From assembly GCF_963576675.1 (NCBI RefSeq), contig NC_088916.1, positions 21,799,501 through 21,863,500 of the forward strand: a stretch of DNA of 64,000 bases, written 5' to 3'. The notes under the pieces were generated by a model that worked only from the letters and a program-made list of their open reading frames with translations, had not been told where the DNA came from and ran no database searches. Within the stretch, counting starts at the first letter, position 1; each line of letters starts with the position of its first letter. Source of the DNA: Euphorbia lathyris. Its lineage: Eukaryota; Streptophyta; Magnoliopsida; Malpighiales; Euphorbiaceae. Of this stretch, positions 59,934-64,000 are shown one piece after another. The position numbers were made by a program, and so were the translations under genes.

Positions 59934-61653
59934 TGCCACTACTTAGGGGCAAGTGTACCCCGTCGTATCAAGTAATAATCCGGTTAAGACCGGGTATCGA
60001 ATCCATAGGATTTATAACTACAAGTATTAGACGACTCGGTTTTATACGCTATCTAGGTGGTGAATACTTTGAGTTGATTCGGGGAACAACTACAAACTAC
60101 TCCTAACTACGGGTGAGACAAGTTTATATAACAAAACTCTAGGAAATGATATGGATGGCGATAAGTTATAAATATGACAAATAATGACTCTCAATATATA
60201 AACGGTTAATGTTTTACTCTTGCAATGACGACTACGTGTAGTGTGACCGATCCGTGAAGTACTTAGACTACGTGGTTCCTAGTCAAGGTGTGTCTAATGC
60301 TTGGGACCAGAAATTAGGGCCCGTAAGTTCCGTGGTTTGTCAATTCCTACGGTTTCCGGAGCGTCACTTCCGGTAAGGCAACACCTATATGAATCCCTAA
60401 TGATAGCCCAAATGGCGTCGGAAATCGCGTTCTCCTACACAGTAATCAATTACGAGTATCAAAACAAGTAGCAAACATCAACACAAATATAGAGAAAGAG
60501 ATTATGAATCATAAATTATAAATATGGAGGATGTAAATGTGAAATACAACCAAGCCTAGTACATAGGAAGAGTACAAGCTAATTAGCAAGTGAAAAGGGA
60601 AGAATCCACCCTCGGAACTAGCTAACCGGACTCAAGGCCGTCTCTAAGGACTTGGAGGTGGAGCTTTCGAGCTTGGTGAACGGAGATGGAACGGAACTTT
60701 GATGGAATGTCGGGATCAACGAACAAGCTCTCAAGGTGGAAGAGAACTGCTATGTAAACTAAAATCTCAAACTATCTAACAAGAACTATCTTAAGAATTA
60801 TATATCAAAAGTGTATACAAGGTCTAAGATAAGGTGTCTAAATGAGTGCTAGTCACTCCTATTTATACACATCAAGCTAGGGCAAAATTGTAATTTCATA
60901 AGATACAAGCATGGAGGAACATGATTTTCTGCAGATTTACCATGATACGCCTCGTGTATGGTGGAGTACGCCCCGCGTGTTTGCCCATTCCGTCAGAAAT
61001 CTCCTGCATGTGGACCAAATCCAGATCTTGTTGTCTCAACCACGCCCCGCGTAGTCTGGGATGCGCCTCGCGTATTTGAGTTTCTGAGATTTTATTGCTT
61101 GAATTGGGTCATTTACGCACCGCGTAGCTGAGGCACGCCCCGCGTAAATGAGTCTCTGAGCTTTTTGCATTGAAGAACTTCCTTACACGCCCCGCGTGTA
61201 AGGTGGTACGTCCCACATAGGGTAGTTGACTCAGGGAGACCATGCAGTCTGACTTTCAGGATTAGGCTTATCATTTCTGACACATGTTCCACGTCTCGTG
61301 TGGTTGTTGATACGCCTCGCGTATTGCTGAGTAGATCCCACGTGGTACCTGTGGATAGGGCAATTATTTCTGACCAAGTGTTCCATGCCCCGCGTGAGGA
61401 GTGATACGCCCCGCATATTTTGGTAGATTTTCACTTCTTGCTCGTACCTGAAATACAATTCTGGAGAGCCGAGTTAGCTTGACGTTTTATTTTCTAAATT
61501 AATAAAAAATAAGGCAAATTAACCGAAAGTACGGAGTTTATTTTTATTTTGCTATTTTATTAAAACACTATATTTTTGCAATTAAACTTATTTATTTCAT
61601 CCAAAATTAAACCGTAAATCACGCTAAAAGATAGGGACGAAATGCCCCTAGCA
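59934..61653 (-). repeat. 3' LTR of the second Athila-like element
   Basis: On the minus strand starts TGCTAGGGGC and ends TAGTGGCA. TATA box TATAAATA at about 60860-60867 (minus). The U3 region upstream of it carries a cluster of GC-rich dyads. Confidence 0.75.
60946..61420. repeat. Cluster of TACGCCCCGCGTA-like dyads in U3
   Basis: About eleven variants of ACGCCCCGCGT (for example at 60946, 60967, 61041, 61062, 61114, 61134), usually in pairs 10-20 bp apart, upstream of the minus-strand TATA box. Two to three related dyads also occur at 63224-63390. Confidence 0.8.
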
Positions 61654-63547
61654 AACCTCCTCGGACTTTAAAGTTTTACTTGTCCTCAAGTAAAAGAAAT
61701 CGAAAGACAAGGGATTGAGTTTATTAAGAAACAAACCGTCGGTTGGTTTTACCAAGTGCGTGATTCCGAAGCTAAAGTTTTACGCAAAGTCTTCAGCAAG
61801 TACCTACGCAAACAAATGAGTGACCAAAACTTGTTTGAAACCTCCATGATCAAATTTAATAGGCAATATTAACGGGGGTCGATTGTCTTTTGAGAACCTG
61901 ATAGTACCTCACCAAGGGATTTCACTCTTATGCTCAAATTTTGGTGGGTTGGTGTTTTTGAACTCTTCTTTGCACTTACTCGAGATCACTTTGAGTTTGC
62001 ATTTTCATCAGGGTTTTTCCTCCTATGTTATGGTCTAGTCAATATTAAAAATGAACCCGGAGGGGGGTTGTAATGTGGGTGGCTTTTTAGTGGTTAATTT
62101 TTGGAAACTCGAGTTTAAATACCATTTTGGTGATCGCACCGTGTTTTTATTTTGGCCTTAGTAGGTTCGTAAAATAATCTCGAAATTGCTCGGGTGGAGC
62201 TTGAGAATGCCTTTTGCTCTTTATTGCGGCACAAAAACGATTTCGAGAACTCATGGTTCTTACTTATCAAGGCCTTGGCTTATTTCGGGTGCGATTTAAT
62301 TTTTGTTGGCATTTAAACAAGAGGAAAAAGGGTTAATTGTTAAGAGGGTATTATCAAAAAAAGTCGGTTAATAGGCTCAAGGGGGTTTCCTAGAGGTTGA
62401 TGAAAACGAGAAAAATAATTTAAGAAAAGAATTAGACTAAGTGGGTTCGTTTTATCATCTATTGCCATTTTAACCAAAATAAGTGTACTTAACCCGGTAT
62501 TAGGTGCAAACTCTATGAGTCGAGTGAAGTCAAAGCTCTCGAAAAATTGTGAAAGAAATAGAGTTCTCGTACGAACTCTTTTAGGCTCAAAAATATCTCA
62601 CAAAATTTCGGGTTAAATTGTGTACATTCAAGTTCTCGTCAAATTTTCAACTATCCCGTTTTTATTGCCTTTTTAAATTTTATTATAGAGATAACCTTTG
62701 GGTTAGGACTCAATGCTTTTGTTTAGTACGAACCTAGGTTTTGCATAAATTCTAGAGCTTCAGAATTAAGACTAAAATTTCTTACTAAAACCGATCATTT
62801 GTATTAATGTCTTTACATCTAAGGACAAATGACGGAACTTTAATTAATTTCCAAGGGAGGTAGTGTGTCGGAAAAATTAAAGAATCAATAAATTAGTTTA
62901 ATTATTTTATTATTTATTTAATTTTAATTTTTGTTTTTAAATTTTTGTCTTAGGAGCGGCCTCTTGCCAATTAAATTGGCAAGGGAAGGCTTGCCCCCAA
63001 TACACCCTTGTGGTGGGACCCCTCCCCGGACCCTCGCTCAGCGGGGACGCGTAATGCGACCGGGCCGCCCCATTAGTGCAAAACAAATGGTTAGTGCGGG
63101 GTTGCACGGCCCTCCGCGTTATTAAAATGACGTCTATTCCAAGGACGTCGCAAAAGGAAAGAGAAACAAAAACAAAAATAAAGATGGAATTTAAATTAAA
63201 AATAGGACCCTTGAAGGTCAGGGCCTACGCGAGGTGTGCCCAGGGAGGCGCCCCGCGTAGGATGTGCATTTTTATCAGAGACTCAAATACGCGGGGCGCA
63301 TAGGTTCGTACGCTTCGCGTGATTAGCCAAAATGGTGCCAGAGACTCAACTGCGCGGGGCGTGCTGGTGTGTACGCCCCGCGTAAGAGACTTGGATCAGA
63401 ATGGGATTTGTTTTTGTGATTTTTAATTGAAGAAGAAAGGAAAGAAAACAAACGGATATGATACATATATACAAAGGGTTTGAGGGACGCAAACCGAGGC
63501 TACGTTTAGAGTCGGAGTAGCTCGACTTTCTCTGGATATGTGCATGC
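61654..63547 (-). other. Long 3' untranslated region of the second Athila-like element
   Basis: About 1.9 kb without a convincing coding frame. Starts next to the LTR with the complement of AACCTCCTCGGACTTTAAAG, like the first element. Shared words with the first element: ACTTGTCCTCAAGTAAA (about 61677), GGGTTGTAATGTGGGT (about 62065), GTATTAGGTGCAAACTCT (about 62499). A SINE fragment and three GC dyads lie in the part nearest to pol. Confidence 0.65.
62960..63075 (+). repeat. SINE fragment (Au-like)
   Basis: Contains GGTGGGACCCCTCCCCGGAC, CCTCGCTCAGCGGGGACGCG and CCGGGCCGCCC, the characteristic GC-rich body of a widespread plant tRNA-derived SINE. The tRNA-like head with A and B boxes is not visible, so it is 5' truncated. 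Identification is from memory of the consensus style. Confidence 0.55.
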
Positions 63548-64000
63548 TTACGATGTTTGGAGGAATGTGGCTTCGCCGTGTTGTGGAAGAGTGCCTCCAC
63601 AGTATATTTTCAGACGGTGGCCGTTCACCCGGTGAGTGGCGTTGTCGGACCCTTGGATGTCGACTGCTCCGGACGAGTGGGCATTAATAACGGTGTACGG
63701 TCCCGACCATCGACTTTTTAATTTTCCTGGGAACAGGCGAAGGCGAGAATTGTATAGGAGGACTTGGTCCCCCTTGTTGAATTCCCTGATTTGCACGTGC
63801 TTGTCGTGCCATTTCTTCGTACATTCCTTGTAAATCTTGGCATTTTCGTACGAACCGAGACGAAGTTCATCAAGGGTATTGAGTTGGAGGAGACGTTGGT
63901 CCCCCGTGGCCTGCACATCAAAATTTAAAAATTTCAGAGCCCAATAGGCCTTATGTTCCAATTCCACCGGTAAATGACATGATTTCCCGAAAACTAAACG
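63548..64000 (-). CDS. pol: Integrase C-terminal region of the second Athila-like element (partial)
   Basis: Frame open from the window edge to 63548. Contains [73 protein letters not shown] and [11 protein letters not shown], the C-terminal integrase region of Athila/Tat elements. It would be part of a Pol polyprotein that inserts element DNA into the genome. No stop or shift is visible in this part, so the element may be fairly young. Confidence 0.88.
   Translation of the reverse strand, partial: RLVFGKSCHLPVELEHKAYWALKFLNFDVQATGDQRLLQLNTLDELRLGSYENAKIYKECTKKWHDKHVQIREFNKGDQVLLYNSRLRLFPGKLKSRWSGPYTVINAHSSGAVDIQGSDNATHRVNGHRLKIYCGGTLPQHGEATFLQTS

Larger units (their letters stand above)
59934..64000 (-). 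mobile_element. Second Athila/Tat-like Gypsy element, 3' part, runs off the window
   Basis: 3' LTR (59934-61653), long untranslated region, and the C-terminal end of the integrase on the minus strand up to the window edge. The left LTR end (AGGGGCAAGTGTACCCCGTC) resembles that of the first Athila-like element (AGGGATAAGTGTACCCCGTC), so the two are related families. Confidence 0.85.

Overview
The window reads as repeat-rich nuclear DNA of a eudicot plant. It is AT-rich and packed with nested plant retrotransposons (SIRE-like Copia, Athila/Tat-like Gypsy, Tekay-like chromovirus). It also holds a LINE 3' end, hAT, CACTA and Mutator-like remnants, and a SINE fragment. There is no operon-like gene order, and the sequence does not allow a species to be named.

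Layout. 1-2074 is AT-rich with a microsatellite and a small tandem repeat. 2075-3253 is a Copia-type LTR that truncates SIRE-like element B. B lies on the minus strand and is spread over 3254-28390. Its third ORF is split in frame by a gag-only Athila-like element (4588-10646, TSD GCTAG). Its body is split by a nearly complete SIRE-like element A (12038-23782, plus strand). A has LTRs, gag, pol, an extra third ORF and a polypurine tract, but lost the last bases of its 3' LTR in a deletion that also removed B's reverse transcriptase. B's own LTR (26961-28390) sits in an older Copia fragment. 28.7-30.8 kb holds a Gypsy RNase H fragment, a partial SIRE-type LTR and a CACTA terminus.

The most interesting part is a direct duplication, 31107-34997 and 52425-57712. 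Each copy carries a small secreted-peptide precursor gene with tandem 22-residue units that start K-R-L-V-P-S-G-P-N-P. That core matches the plant CLE peptide hormone motif. Copy 1 (33905-34366) has five intact units and an open frame. Copy 2 (55169-55798) has seven units, three with changed cores, and is cut by an LTR-like insertion; an eighth unit lies beyond it. Both copies share a TATA box 64-70 nt upstream of the ATG and a Mutator-like inverted-repeat element about 300 nt further upstream.

Between the duplicates lie hAT transposase remnants (themselves duplicated, with a LINE 3' end at the junction), a Tekay-like Gypsy element with TSD TCCTT (37583-46973), a CACTA end that hosts a 1.3-kb foldback element (48545-50264), and exons of a decayed DUF1997-like host gene (51270-52442, minus). 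The right end (59934-64000) is the 3' LTR, long 3' untranslated region and integrase C-terminus of a second Athila-like element that runs off the window.

The only apparently intact host gene is the five-unit CLE-like precursor; the retroelement ORFs almost all carry stops or frameshifts.
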